Source: a virus. Taken from it: a stretch of 64,000 nucleotides of DNA. Below the pieces are notes generated by a model, which searched no databases, was not told the DNA's origin, and worked only from the letters and a program-made list of their open reading frames with translations. The translations under genes and the position numbers were made by a program. The stretch is taken from the IMG/VR virus record IMGVR_UViG_3300024054_000362, positions 62,001 through 126,000 of that record; one strand, written 5' to 3'. Below, in pieces: positions 1 through 8,397 of the stretch. The first letter of the stretch is position 1, and every line of letters begins with the position of its first letter.

Positions 1-6
1 CGCAGT

Positions 7-168
7 TCAGCGTCGACGACGACGGTGGCCGACGGGCTTGTGGAAGCCCATCGCGATCATGATCCCGGCCGACAGAACCAGGCCTGCAACACCGAGCATG
101 ACTGCAGGTCCACGTGACGGCGGCGTCGACGGGGCCGACGTCGGCGGCGCCGCCTGTGCCAACATCAT
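7..168 (-). CDS. small C-terminally anchored membrane protein
   Basis: Fifty-three residues. A Pro/Ala/Ser-rich N-terminus (about 1-21) leads into one hydrophobic segment (about 22-41) and a tail ending RRRRR. The same hydrophobic-plus-arginine ending closes the four larger proteins encoded upstream on this strand (up to 4957), so it is probably the last gene of that membrane-protein operon. Start is ATG 168 with a second ATG directly after it; the ribosome site is weak. No family is recognised. Inferred role: minor virion membrane protein. Confidence 0.6.
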   Translation of the reverse strand: MMLAQAAPPTSAPSTPPSRGPAVMLGVAGLVLSAGIMIAMGFHKPVGHRRRRR

Positions 169-200
169 ATACCGCGAAGGCGACGTCCACTGTGCAGCGA

Positions 201-1037
201 TCACGCAGCCCTCCGACGACGACGCATCAACCAGTAACCGCCACCGCCGACAGCCGCCACCGCTCCGACGATCGCGAACCACATCACTGGATTGTTTACA
301 CGGAAGAAGTTGTCACGCTCCTCGCCCGGACGTGCGGACGTTGTTGCTGGAAATTGCGATCCTGGAAACTGCGATCCTGGAACCTTCGGCGGTACGAACG
401 GCGGCGAGCTGGATGGCGGAACCGTCGTCGGTCCCACGTCAACACGCGGCGGTTCGACGGTCGTTGGTACGGGCTCCGTCGATGTCGAGGCCGGCGGCGT
501 CACCGACGTTGCTCCCCCCGGCGCAGGCTCGCCGACGGCAACCGCGAACGTCGCGATGTCGACTTGCTGCACGCCTTGTGGCGGGGCATCGGTCTCGGCG
601 ACCGACTGGTGGGTCACAGCTTGGCCGAAGTACCCACCGAAGCCCGATCGCGGCGTCGCCATCGCAGCTGCCGGCGTGAGTGCAGTGATGAAACCGGCCG
701 CTGTCGGCGTCATCGGCGTCAACGTACGCGGTGGTACTGGAAGCGGTGGCGGCCGTAGCACGTCGAACGTCACCGCGATGCGCCACTTCCCACGACGCGC
801 GTCGAACGCTGTGATCGTCCCGGCCGGATACAGACAGCCGACGGACGTCGCGATCATCCACGGCGCCGGGCAGAGCGGCGGTTGCGTGGGTTGTGGGTTG
901 GTCGTCAACGCAGGCGCGAACTGTCCCGAACGCAGGCAGCCGCGCGACGTCAACACGGAACCCGGCGGACACGCTTGTGGCGTCACCGTTGGTGTCGTCG
1001 GTGTCATTCCGGGTGCGGTGGGCGATGCCGAGAACAT
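201..1037 (-). CDS. membrane-anchored virion-like protein, Arg-tail family (a)
   Basis: 278 residues. A Pro/Thr-rich N-terminus with paired cysteines is followed at about 69-90 by a short beta module of the pattern PAGTxxAFxxxxGxWRIAV. A long Pro/Ser/Thr linker follows, then one hydrophobic segment (about 250-270) and a tail with five arginines. The module and tail recur in the next three upstream genes, so these are paralogues. Topology suggests the bulk lies on one face of a membrane with the Arg tail on the other. It starts 3 nt after the stop of the gene at 1040 and is probably translationally coupled. Virion membrane location is inference. Confidence 0.75.
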   Translation of the reverse strand: MFSASPTAPGMTPTTPTVTPQACPPGSVLTSRGCLRSGQFAPALTTNPQPTQPPLCPAPWMIATSVGCLYPAGTITAFDARRGKWRIAVTFDVLRPPPLPVPPRTLTPMTPTAAGFITALTPAAAMATPRSGFGGYFGQAVTHQSVAETDAPPQGVQQVDIATFAVAVGEPAPGGATSVTPPASTSTEPVPTTVEPPRVDVGPTTVPPSSSPPFVPPKVPGSQFPGSQFPATTSARPGEERDNFFRVNNPVMWFAIVGAVAAVGGGGYWLMRRRRRAA

Positions 1038-1039
1038 GT

Positions 1040-2119
1040 TCAGGCCGCCTTCGCTGCGGGGACAGTTCTGCGACGACGGATATACCAGTAACCGCCACCC
1101 ACAGCGGCCACACCGCCGATCGTAGCGACCCAGAACAACGGCTTCTTGTAGAACGGCGTCGTGCCGGTCAGCTTCTCCAGCTCGGCCTCAGTAACCTGTC
1201 GAGCAGGCGCTGCGGGTGCGGTCGTCGACGGTGCCGTCTCGGTGAACGTCGCGCTCGCAGCTTGTCCGAGGCCACAGTCCCCGAAGATGCACTGACCGCC
1301 TCCGAACGTGGTGTCACGCATGATGCCAAAGCCAAGACCGGCCGTCTTGGGAGGTGTCGTAGTCGTCGGTGTCGGCGTTGTGACCGGAACCTTTGGGACG
1401 GCGACGCGATACTTGCCGAGCTTCTTGCTGAATGCGTAGACCGTGCCGGCCTTGACCGGGCTGGCCTTGACCGGGCTGGCCTTGAGCACCGTACCTGTCG
1501 TCAAGCTTTTCAGAACGTCCGGCGAGACGTGCGCCGTGATCTTGCGGCCACCGCTTGTCGTTGTCCCTGGTGCACCGGGCGTTCCCGCTTGCGGCGTTGT
1601 GCCAGCGGGGAAGATGACACGTAACGCTTTTTCGATGATCGCTGCTTGTCCGCCGACAGCGTTGTAGATCGTGTCGCGCATCTTCAAGGCCGCATCTGCG
1701 GCTTGATCACCTCTACCTTCACTGATTTCATTGCCGACTCCACGAATTAGCGCAGTAACATCTGTGAAGTGGCGGAACAAATCATATAGATTGAAGAAGC
1801 CTTTCGTCCAGCTCTCGATCTGAGCATTAGCGTCCTTCAACGTCGTAACGATCTCGGTGATGGCCGACTTGACGTCCGGCTGCTTGTCGAGCAACGACAA
1901 CTTGCTGACGAATTCAGCCGTTGCAATGAACTCGTTGAAGATCGCCGCCATCGTGATGTCGTTGATCACGCCGGTTGCTTGATCCTGTGGAATCTTTTTT
2001 CGGCTTATCAAATAAGTCTGGAGCGACTTGATCGCAGGCGAAGACATCTCTGCCCCGAGACCATTCATCGGGCTCAGGAAACCGGCCGGGCTCGCACCGA
2101 GAAGTTGAGTCGTCAGCAT
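1040..2119 (-). CDS. membrane-anchored virion-like protein, Arg-tail family (b), with PG-binding-like N-terminus
   Basis: 359 residues from ATG 2119, chosen because an AAGGAGC ribosome site lies just upstream. Residues about 28-60 resemble a weak peptidoglycan-binding helix bundle (KSLQTYL then GVINDITMAAI). A helical region follows, then the shared beta module at about 225-242 (GTVYAFSKKLGKYRVAV). The end is KKPLFWVA, a Gly-rich hydrophobic segment and RRRR. Before the module the peptide SPVKA is repeated, encoded by a 15-bp tandem repeat near 1450-1485. It has its own promoter at 2163-2192. Function unknown; virion membrane protein inferred. Confidence 0.8.
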   Translation of the reverse strand: MLTTQLLGASPAGFLSPMNGLGAEMSSPAIKSLQTYLISRKKIPQDQATGVINDITMAAIFNEFIATAEFVSKLSLLDKQPDVKSAITEIVTTLKDANAQIESWTKGFFNLYDLFRHFTDVTALIRGVGNEISEGRGDQAADAALKMRDTIYNAVGGQAAIIEKALRVIFPAGTTPQAGTPGAPGTTTSGGRKITAHVSPDVLKSLTTGTVLKASPVKASPVKAGTVYAFSKKLGKYRVAVPKVPVTTPTPTTTTPPKTAGLGFGIMRDTTFGGGQCIFGDCGLGQAASATFTETAPSTTAPAAPARQVTEAELEKLTGTTPFYKKPLFWVATIGGVAAVGGGYWYIRRRRTVPAAKAA

Positions 2120-2136
2120 CCGCGTGCTCCTTGGTC

Positions 2137-2152
2137 GATCGCGCGAGCGATC
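2137..2152. promoter_or_regulatory. 16-bp palindrome, copy 1 (GATCGC-N4-GCGATC)
   Basis: Perfect inverted repeat with spacer GCGA. It begins about ten bases downstream of the -10 box of the promoter at 2163-2192 and ends before the ribosome site of the gene starting at 2119. It therefore lies at about +5 to +20, as an operator or a 5' UTR hairpin. Confidence 0.75.
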
Positions 2153-2162
2153 TAACCCCTTC

Positions 2163-2192
2163 AAGCTACGCGGTGGGGAGCTACCTTGTCAA
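2163..2192 (-). promoter_or_regulatory. sigma70-type promoter, TTGACA-N18-TAGCTT
   Basis: On the minus strand TTGACA (2192-2187) and TAGCTT (2168-2163) are 18 nt apart. The site lies across and just beyond the 3' end of the 2181-4160 gene. The same two boxes with the same spacing occur at 4999-5028, and each is followed at about +5 by the 16-bp palindrome. Confidence 0.7.
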
Positions 2193-4160
2193 ACGTCGTC
2201 GCCGTCGGTACAGCACGTAACCGCCCGCTCCTGCTGCGATTACGCTAGTCCCCACCACGACCCAGAACAACGGTTGCTTGGTGATCGGCAACGTGCCCGT
2301 CGCCTTCTGGAATTCGGTCAGTGCCACGAGCGACGTGCTCGATGGTAACGTCGCCGCAGTTTGCTGGACGACTTCAAAGGGTGCGCTTTGCTCAAAAGCG
2401 CCGAGCCTTGTATGAACTCGTTTCGCGATTCGAAAACGCTGGATCTTCGGATCGAATGCGGCAATCGACCCCCTCGGATAGATCGGCGTCGTAGCAAGCG
2501 GGACAACTGGTGGCGTCAACGGCAGGAGCACCTGGCCGCCAACGGGCGTCTTCCCCGGACAACCCGTCACGTCGTTGGCAGCAGTCGCCATCGTGATCAT
2601 GTTCGCGGAGATGTTCGCGAGGATCGACGCACGCAGCTGTAGGAGGTGATTCGGAATTCCCGTAACTGGTGTCGACGAACCCGCGCCGGGCGACAGCGGC
2701 GCCGGCTTGGGGAAGTCCATCGCGAGGAACTTCAAGATCGCATACACCAGCTCGGCGACGTCGAGCGCCGCGCAAGCCGCGCGACCCTGTGCCGCTGCCG
2801 ATACGACGGCGGCTGACGTCGCCGGTGTTGCGACGAGACCGGTTCCAGCAGCCGCGATCGCGACGACGACATCGTTGTTGATCAGTGCGCAGCCGAACTC
2901 CTTGATGGTGGAGTAGATCTCCCCGATGTTGTCTTCGATCCAATTCCACGCGTCCGACGCAGCGTCGATGACCGTTCGCGCAGCAGCTGCAACAGCATCG
3001 GCAACGTAGTCCCACGGGTACCGCGATTCGTCTGGATCGGGGACGCGCTTGATCACGAGCAGCTCGGTCTGATCGTTCCAGAACGCGCCCATACGCGAGC
3101 CGTCGTTGCCCTTGAAAACGAGGAACGCAATCGCGCCACGCCGAACACTCAGGTCGAGCGAATCACCTTCGTTTTTGTGTTTCTCCCACTCAGCGAGATC
3201 GCGTGCCGCGAGATTCGCGCGCGGAGCCTTACCGGAGTACGACCGTGACGCGCCCCAGTCCGCCGACACGATCTCCTTACCCTTGGGCCACTCACGGTGG
3301 TCGCGTACTGCCTCACGCGCCATGATCCCTGGCGAAGGTGGTGGCAGCACGGGCTGGCAACCGGCTGGCGACGGACACGTCGTCAGCTGCGCCGTCATCA
3401 ACGGATACTTGATCGTTCGATCGACCTTCTTACACCACTGCCCCGAACGAAGTCGCTCCCAGTGGCCCGGCACGCCGGGCGACGCCGCCCAAATGAAGTT
3501 TCCGTCCGCGCTACACGTTCCGACTTCTGGTGCTGCATTGGTCGCACAACCGCCGAGGCCAATTTCACCGTTTCCACCAAGCCCATAGAGCGGACCGTCG
3601 ATCTTGGGGTCGTAGAAACGGGGCGGACGCCAATCCGACGCGAGAACCGCCTCAGCAGATCCCAACCCTGACGACGGCGCAGGCGGCGGGATGACGGCAA
3701 GCAGTGTTGCGATCGGAGCTGCTGCAACGCTCAACGCGCTCTTCACGGCCTTCATCGCGTTGTCGATGCTGCTCGCAACACCGCCACCGCCTGGAATCAA
3801 CCGAATGATGCCGAGCAGCGCGCTGTAGACCGTATCGATGATCCACGGCGAGAGGACGACGTTGATCACTTCCTCGCCGTACGGGATGACGCTGATCGGT
3901 TTTTTGATCAGTCCAACGACGTCGACAGCAGCGCCGACGACAGGATGGATCTGCGTCCCTACGAACTTTCCCGTATGCGCGATCGCGATGATCGTGCTCA
4001 ACGTCATCGTCCCGTCGTAGCGCGCAGGATCGCATTCGAGCTTCCCACGCTCGAATGCAAAACGGCGGAGCTGCTCCTGCAGCGCCTTTACGCCCGCCGT
4101 GACACCCGTCGGAATCGCGGCGGCGTCACCGAGCAAGTCACCTTGGTTGTAGTGGAGCAC
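2181..4160 (-). CDS. large membrane-anchored virion-like protein, Arg-tail family (c)
   Basis: 659 residues, the largest member of the Arg-tail family. The N-terminus (about 18-60) resembles a peptidoglycan-binding helix bundle. Hydrophobic or amphipathic stretches follow at about 75-185, then a Cys-containing Gly/Pro-rich middle and another Ala-rich hydrophobic region at about 425-480. The shared beta module is near 585 (YPRGSIAAFDPKIQRFRIA). It ends KQPLFWVV, a hydrophobic segment and RRRRR. Start is GTG 4160, 8 nt after the upstream stop, with a poor ribosome site, so coupling is likely. Several internal hydrophobic stretches suggest a more intimate membrane role than its paralogues. Not recognised further. 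Confidence 0.75.
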   Translation of the reverse strand: MLHYNQGDLLGDAAAIPTGVTAGVKALQEQLRRFAFERGKLECDPARYDGTMTLSTIIAIAHTGKFVGTQIHPVVGAAVDVVGLIKKPISVIPYGEEVINVVLSPWIIDTVYSALLGIIRLIPGGGGVASSIDNAMKAVKSALSVAAAPIATLLAVIPPPAPSSGLGSAEAVLASDWRPPRFYDPKIDGPLYGLGGNGEIGLGGCATNAAPEVGTCSADGNFIWAASPGVPGHWERLRSGQWCKKVDRTIKYPLMTAQLTTCPSPAGCQPVLPPPSPGIMAREAVRDHREWPKGKEIVSADWGASRSYSGKAPRANLAARDLAEWEKHKNEGDSLDLSVRRGAIAFLVFKGNDGSRMGAFWNDQTELLVIKRVPDPDESRYPWDYVADAVAAAARTVIDAASDAWNWIEDNIGEIYSTIKEFGCALINNDVVVAIAAAGTGLVATPATSAAVVSAAAQGRAACAALDVAELVYAILKFLAMDFPKPAPLSPGAGSSTPVTGIPNHLLQLRASILANISANMITMATAANDVTGCPGKTPVGGQVLLPLTPPVVPLATTPIYPRGSIAAFDPKIQRFRIAKRVHTRLGAFEQSAPFEVVQQTAATLPSSTSLVALTEFQKATGTLPITKQPLFWVVVGTSVIAAGAGGYVLYRRRRRLTR

Positions 4161-4168
4161 GCACGTAC

Positions 4169-4957
4169 CTAGTAGTACGCCGCCTTCGCCACGACAGGTG
4201 CACGACGACGCATGAGCAGCGCCGCGCCGCCACCAAGGATGATCACGCCGCCCGCGATCGCGACCCAGAAGAGCGGCTTCTTGAAGATCGGCTGCGTGCC
4301 CGTCTTCTCTTCGAAGTTACCCTCCGTGATCGTTGTGGCGCTTGCTGAAGGCGTTGCCGCGGATGGAATTTCAGAAATGGTTGGGGATGCACCTAAACCG
4401 AAAAAATCGCGCAAACCGGTTTGCGGCGGCAACGTCGTACCAACGGGAATGCCAACACGCCACAACCCCGTCTTGGCACTGAACGCTTGAACTGATCCGA
4501 CCGGCAGGTTGGTGTATGTCTGCGGTGTGCCAGTACTCGATGGCGTCGTCGGAAACTGCGTCGACGGCGGAAACTGCTGTGTTGATGTCGTCGGGAATGG
4601 CTGGCTCGGTGGGAACTGCTGGTCCGCGCCTGCCGGCTGGAACGTGTTCGATGTCTGGAACGCCGCGAACCGTGGATCCGTCGAAGACGACGATGTCGTC
4701 TGGAACGACGGTCCGAAAGCCGCCTGCGCGAGATGTGCGTTCGCCGTTGTGGTCGGCGTGTGCTGCTCTGCGGGTCGACCGCCACAGATCCCTTGCGCGG
4801 CGGACGTCACGAAGGCACCCATCGCCTGCGGCGTCGAGCGTGGCGCATGAACGCCCTCGACAGCAGGTCCGATCTCGCAAGCGAGATTCTGCAGATCGGC
4901 CACAGTCGAGTCCTCGACTGGGCGCGCATCACGACCGTTCAGCTGCGCGTAAAGCAT
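4169..4957 (-). CDS. membrane-anchored virion-like protein, Arg-tail family (d)
   Basis: 262 residues. First gene of the minus-strand membrane-protein operon. A 70-residue N-terminus with two cysteines precedes a long Gln/Phe/Pro/Thr linker with repeated QFP units. The shared beta module is at about 151-170 (LPVGSVQAFSAKTGLWRVGI). A spacer, KKPLFWVA, a hydrophobic segment and RRR close the protein. Start ATG 4957 has a GGAG ribosome site. The promoter is at 4999-5028. Confidence 0.8.
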   Translation of the reverse strand: MLYAQLNGRDARPVEDSTVADLQNLACEIGPAVEGVHAPRSTPQAMGAFVTSAAQGICGGRPAEQHTPTTTANAHLAQAAFGPSFQTTSSSSTDPRFAAFQTSNTFQPAGADQQFPPSQPFPTTSTQQFPPSTQFPTTPSSTGTPQTYTNLPVGSVQAFSAKTGLWRVGIPVGTTLPPQTGLRDFFGLGASPTISEIPSAATPSASATTITEGNFEEKTGTQPIFKKPLFWVAIAGGVIILGGGAALLMRRRAPVVAKAAYY

Positions 4958-4971
4958 GTTGGCTCCAAGTC

Positions 4972-4987
4972 GATCGCGCGCGCGATC
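4972..4987. promoter_or_regulatory. 16-bp palindrome, copy 2
   Basis: GATCGC, spacer GCGC, GCGATC. It lies eleven bases downstream of the TAGCTT box of the 4999-5028 promoter and upstream of the 4957 start, the same layout as copy 1. Confidence 0.75.
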
Positions 4988-4998
4988 TTGACACTTTC

Positions 4999-5028
4999 AA
5001 GCTACTCGCCGGGTACGCACGTTGTCAA
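4999..5028 (-). promoter_or_regulatory. sigma70-type promoter, TTGACA-N18-TAGCTT
   Basis: On the minus strand TTGACA (5028-5023) and TAGCTT (5004-4999) with 18 nt between them drive the membrane-protein operon starting at 4957. It is arranged back to back with the leaderless start of the gene at 5097. Confidence 0.7.
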
Positions 5029-5096
5029 ATGCCCGATCGCAGCAGCGATCGCCGCGAAGCTACCCAGAAACCCTGAGGTCATGTTAGGTTGAACGT

Positions 5097-5942
5097 ATGA
5101 CCGAAGCGGTACTCGGGCGCGCTTTCACCGTCGGTGCTCAGGCCGGCCGCGCGCTCGCGCGACGACATCGCGTCCGCAGCTCCCTCGGTGCAACCGACGG
5201 GTTGACTACGACTTCCAGTGAAAAGATCGCCATCGCTGCCATCATCGCAGGCGGTGTCGCCGTGCTTGGTGGTGCAATCGCGTATGGAATTGCCGCGCGC
5301 CGTCGTACGGCTACACTGCGAGACACGCTCGGTCGCGTCCAGACACGCGTCAGCAAGGGCGGCATGACGCTCACCCACCACTACGATCCAGAGATGCCGA
5401 TCCAGCAACGCGTCGGCATTCTCCAGGATCTCGTGTGGAAGGGCGTCACCAACCCACAGATGCGCGAACTTGCGCTCGCGATCACGGGCTACGGAACACG
5501 TGACGTCACCGTCGGCAAGCGGCGATTCCGTGTGAAGGGTGCGGGTTGTCCCGCGCGCGACGGACTTTGCGAGTCCGAGGCGGTCTACAACTGGACCAAG
5601 AACAACATCCGCTACACCGGCGACGTCGCGCCCGTGAAGATGCCAGGAGGTGACGTTGAAGGCGTCGACCTCTTCCAGGCACCGCACCGCACCGTCGAAT
5701 TCGGTGGCGAAGACTGCGATGGCCACACGGTCGTCACGACGACGCTTCTCTCACTCAACGGCATCCCTGCAAAGTTTCGCATCACCGCGCCGACGAAATC
5801 TAGTGACTGGGCACACATCTTCGGGCTCGCGGGCCTCCCGAAGACCAATCCGAAGCGTTGGGTGCCCTTGGATACAACCCTTCCAGGAAACATGTTTGGA
5901 CGAGAAGTACCCTCGGCCAAGCACATGGATTTTGTTGCTTGA
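5097..5942 (+). CDS. membrane-anchored transglutaminase-like protein
   Basis: 281 residues. One membrane segment at about 43-66 follows a basic N-terminus. The C-terminal domain has the transglutaminase-like (papain-fold) pattern: Cys207 in GGEDCDGH, His240 in SDWAHIF and Asp259 in WVPLDTT. In this superfamily such a triad supports peptidase, amidase or crosslinking activity. With a membrane anchor and virion-protein neighbours it may cleave or crosslink envelope or structural proteins, which is inference. Start ATG 5097 lies six bases after TAGGTT with no Shine-Dalgarno sequence, so the mRNA is probably leaderless. Confidence 0.85.
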   Translation: MTEAVLGRAFTVGAQAGRALARRHRVRSSLGATDGLTTTSSEKIAIAAIIAGGVAVLGGAIAYGIAARRRTATLRDTLGRVQTRVSKGGMTLTHHYDPEMPIQQRVGILQDLVWKGVTNPQMRELALAITGYGTRDVTVGKRRFRVKGAGCPARDGLCESEAVYNWTKNNIRYTGDVAPVKMPGGDVEGVDLFQAPHRTVEFGGEDCDGHTVVTTTLLSLNGIPAKFRITAPTKSSDWAHIFGLAGLPKTNPKRWVPLDTTLPGNMFGREVPSAKHMDFVA

Positions 5943-5952
5943 GTAGCAAGAG

Positions 5953-6486
5953 TCACGACTTGAAACGTTGTGTGCCGCGAAGGTAGCGCACGGCAGCTTC
6001 AAGAAGTTCAACGTCATCCTTGAAGCTACCGATGCCGACGTTGCATTGATGGCATAGAAGTCCACGGACCTCATTGGTCTTGTGGTCGTGATCGACTGCG
6101 ATCCATTTCACGCGACTGTTTTTAATTCGCGTCTCGATCTGTCGACAGATCGCGCAACGTCCATCGTGAGCGACGTACAACTGATCGTAGTCGGTTTGCG
6201 TGATGCCATAGTTGCGCATGTACTTGTACGCACGCTGGTTGATCTTTTCGCGTTCGTGAACAAGTCCACCACGCTTTCGATATTGCTTTCGGTATTTCGA
6301 AACCTTTTCTCGATGTCCAGGCTTTGCCCACTTTCGCTTCGCGATCGCCTTCACCTTCTTCGGGTTCTTCCTGTACCAATCGCGGAAGTACGCCTTGCAG
6401 CATTCCTTGCACCAGCGTTTCCGGCCGCGTGGATAGAACTCGCCGGGTAGGTTGCACTTCGTGCAGATTTTGGAGATGTCACTCAC
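5953..6486 (-). CDS. recombination endonuclease VII-like HNH nuclease
   Basis: 177 residues. Two N-terminal zinc-binding pairs (C8/C11 and C26/C29) and a Lys/Arg-rich stretch precede the endonuclease VII core: CAIC, then VDHDHKT and RGLLCHQCN, with a YGIT..DYD helix before it. Such proteins resolve DNA junctions in T4-like phages; stand-alone copies in other phages often behave as mobile nucleases. Convergent with the gene ending at 5942. Start GTG 6486. Confidence 0.9.
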   Translation of the reverse strand: MSDISKICTKCNLPGEFYPRGRKRWCKECCKAYFRDWYRKNPKKVKAIAKRKWAKPGHREKVSKYRKQYRKRGGLVHEREKINQRAYKYMRNYGITQTDYDQLYVAHDGRCAICRQIETRIKNSRVKWIAVDHDHKTNEVRGLLCHQCNVGIGSFKDDVELLEAAVRYLRGTQRFKS

Positions 6487-6574
6487 GTCTGATTGGTTGT
6501 AACATGCACGCTGATTGGTCGCAATAACCTCGACGCTATGGTGATCGTACCCGCGACCGTGATACGTTCATCAC

Positions 6575-6799
6575 GTGAGCTGCTCCATCGGCTACGAGGT
6601 CTCGTTCGAAGTTCGCTCGCTGAAGACAACGCGCAACGTGGTCTTCACGAAGAAGCAAGCTGCACGCGACTTCAAGAAGAAATGGCCAGGCGCGACGATC
6701 CGCGCTGTGGAAATCTGCGACGACACCGGCAAGATCACGCGTCGAGGCAAGCGTACCTTCACCGGACGTCGCAAGCATCGGGTGCGTCGTCGACGGTGA
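6575..6799 (+). CDS. small basic protein, unknown
   Basis: 74 residues, strongly basic, ending RRKHRVRRRR. The middle (KKQAARDFKKKWPGATIRAVEICDD, split here only by reading) looks like a small alpha/beta fold. GTG 6575 is six bases after TACGTT without a Shine-Dalgarno sequence. The next gene begins 3 nt after its stop. A nucleic-acid-binding role is suggested only by charge. Confidence 0.65.
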   Translation: MSCSIGYEVSFEVRSLKTTRNVVFTKKQAARDFKKKWPGATIRAVEICDDTGKITRRGKRTFTGRRKHRVRRRR

Positions 6800-6802
6800 A
6801 TC

Positions 6803-7141
6803 GTGCCGATTCACTACTTTCAAGACGACAACGGCTACCTCGTCTACAAGAACACCAAGACGGGTGCGTTCGTTCACGTCTGGGATGGCGATCTCGCGAA
6901 CGCCGTCGACATCTGCGAGGACTGGTACGAGAACCAGCGGAGCCCGTGTCATCGCCTGATCAACAACGACTTCTCGTTTCGAAATTTGCGCGGCGTCCTG
7001 CGTGAGCTGAACCGTGCCGTCGAACTCGCCGACGCAACTAGCGCTGAGATCGACGGCGATGACTACCTCGACTTGCTCACGACCGTAGAAGATCTCGAAG
7101 GCATCATCGATCGCATCATCGCGATCGCAGATCAACGCTAG
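6803..7141 (+). CDS. hypothetical acidic protein
   Basis: 112 residues from GTG 6803. Beta-rich N-terminus with aromatic residues, then two acidic helices (ELNRAVELADA and LLTTVEDLEGIIDRIIAIA). No membrane segment. It follows the basic 74-residue protein by 3 nt, so the pair may be co-expressed. Overlaps the end of the opposite-strand gene at 7138. No family recognised. Confidence 0.65.
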   Translation: MPIHYFQDDNGYLVYKNTKTGAFVHVWDGDLANAVDICEDWYENQRSPCHRLINNDFSFRNLRGVLRELNRAVELADATSAEIDGDDYLDLLTTVEDLEGIIDRIIAIADQR

Positions 7142-7824
7142 TCGTTGACCTGCTGACCACGTCCGCAAATCGGACGACCAGCAGAATCCTTATATGCGAG
7201 CGCGGCCTCGACAGCGCGGTTCTGACCCGTCGCAACGCTGTTGACGAGCCCGTTGTTGAGGCCGCCACGACGGACGCCGTCGCGGTGGATGACGCTCCAG
7301 AAGTGTTTGCCGCCGATGACCGGATCGATCACACCACGTTGCCGAAAGTCTTCCATCTCCTCCGGCGTGAACGACGTGACGCGAAGCGTACAGGCACCGA
7401 GCCTCGCTTCGAGACGCGGTCCACGCCACGCGGCGCCGATACGCTTGCGACCCGGCGGACCCTTCTCACGCCAGTCGAGCGCAATCGGCCCACCCAACGA
7501 TCGACGACGCGTCCGCGCTCGCGCGAAGCCACCCCTCCTGGCGTGTGCGGGCGTGCGCGGAGAGCCTTCAAGGAACTTCTTCGTGAGGAAGACGGTCCCC
7601 GTCATGAACATCGCCGTCAGGATCAGCGGTGGCAGCACTCGCCCGATGATGTCCGTCGTCGGAGGGAGCACTACGTCGTGCTCGATCTTGATCTTGAAAT
7701 CGGACGCGATGGTCGCAAGCTTCTCAGCTGCCGTCGTTAGCTTGTCGACGGCGGTCGCGACCTCGGGTGGAACGGTGATGGTTTGGTTGAACTGACCCAG
7801 TTCGCTGTGTGTTGCAGCCAGCAT
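7138..7824 (-). CDS. single-pass membrane protein with basic C-terminal domain
   Basis: 228 residues. The N-terminal 60 residues are amphipathic helix, followed by one membrane segment at about 66-84. A highly Arg-rich stretch and a compact C-terminal domain ending in two cysteines follow. Start ATG 7824 has a GGAGG ribosome site. It is downstream of 7840-8397 on the same strand, which encodes another single-pass protein. Inferred virion membrane protein that contacts the DNA or capsid through the Arg-rich part. Confidence 0.7.
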   Translation of the reverse strand: MLAATHSELGQFNQTITVPPEVATAVDKLTTAAEKLATIASDFKIKIEHDVVLPPTTDIIGRVLPPLILTAMFMTGTVFLTKKFLEGSPRTPAHARRGGFARARTRRRSLGGPIALDWREKGPPGRKRIGAAWRGPRLEARLGACTLRVTSFTPEEMEDFRQRGVIDPVIGGKHFWSVIHRDGVRRGGLNNGLVNSVATGQNRAVEAALAYKDSAGRPICGRGQQVND

Positions 7825-7839
7825 AACTTCCTCCGAGGG

Positions 7840-8397
7840 TTAGCAACCGCGAACGACACGAACGACGCGCGCCTTCTTTACACCGCCGCGAACCAGATCC
7901 GCTGCATCGGTCTTGTTGGCCGCTTCGACACAGAGGCTCGTCGGCGTCGGGAACTTCGGGTAGCGCACCGTCACGCGGTAACGCGCACCGAGCGCACGAC
8001 CACGCAGTTTCTTGTACTCGACGGTCGACTGATCAAGTTCGATTACGTCGCCTGTGGCTGGATCAACAAAGTAGACGGGCTCCCGCTCCCGCGTCGGCCG
8101 TTTGTACGGTCCACGCTTCGCGCCCGCCAACGCCTCTGACGAACGTCGAAAGATTGTCAGTGCGGCGATGCCAGCCCCGATCGCCGCGATGCCTGCGACG
8201 ACAACAGCAGGAACGAGAACCTTGCGAGCTGCATCCTCGGCGTTACAGCGAACTGTCGAGACTAGCTCGTCGGCGATGCCTTTGGCCGTCGCTTCGTCGA
8301 TGGGTTGAATCGGACCGACTGAAATACTCGTCAGCTTCTGCACGAGCGCGTTCGGGTCACTCGACGGGCAGGCACCCAAACACGAGACGGCGAGCAT
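7840..8397 (-). CDS. single-pass membrane protein
   Basis: 185 residues. The N-terminus has Cys6 and Cys10 and a helical region; a membrane segment lies at about 61-84. A basic linker and a beta-rich C-terminal domain (EPVYFVDPATGDVIELD) follow, ending VVRGC. It overlaps the stop of the excisionase-like gene at 8397 by one base, so the two are coupled. Role unknown. Confidence 0.7.
   Translation of the reverse strand: MLAVSCLGACPSSDPNALVQKLTSISVGPIQPIDEATAKGIADELVSTVRCNAEDAARKVLVPAVVVAGIAAIGAGIAALTIFRRSSEALAGAKRGPYKRPTREREPVYFVDPATGDVIELDQSTVEYKKLRGRALGARYRVTVRYPKFPTPTSLCVEAANKTDAADLVRGGVKKARVVRVVRGC

Noticed and set aside
201-1125. Long plus-strand frames in the first kilobase
   Set aside because: Antisense to the Arg-tail family genes; Gly/Val-rich shadow without start signals.
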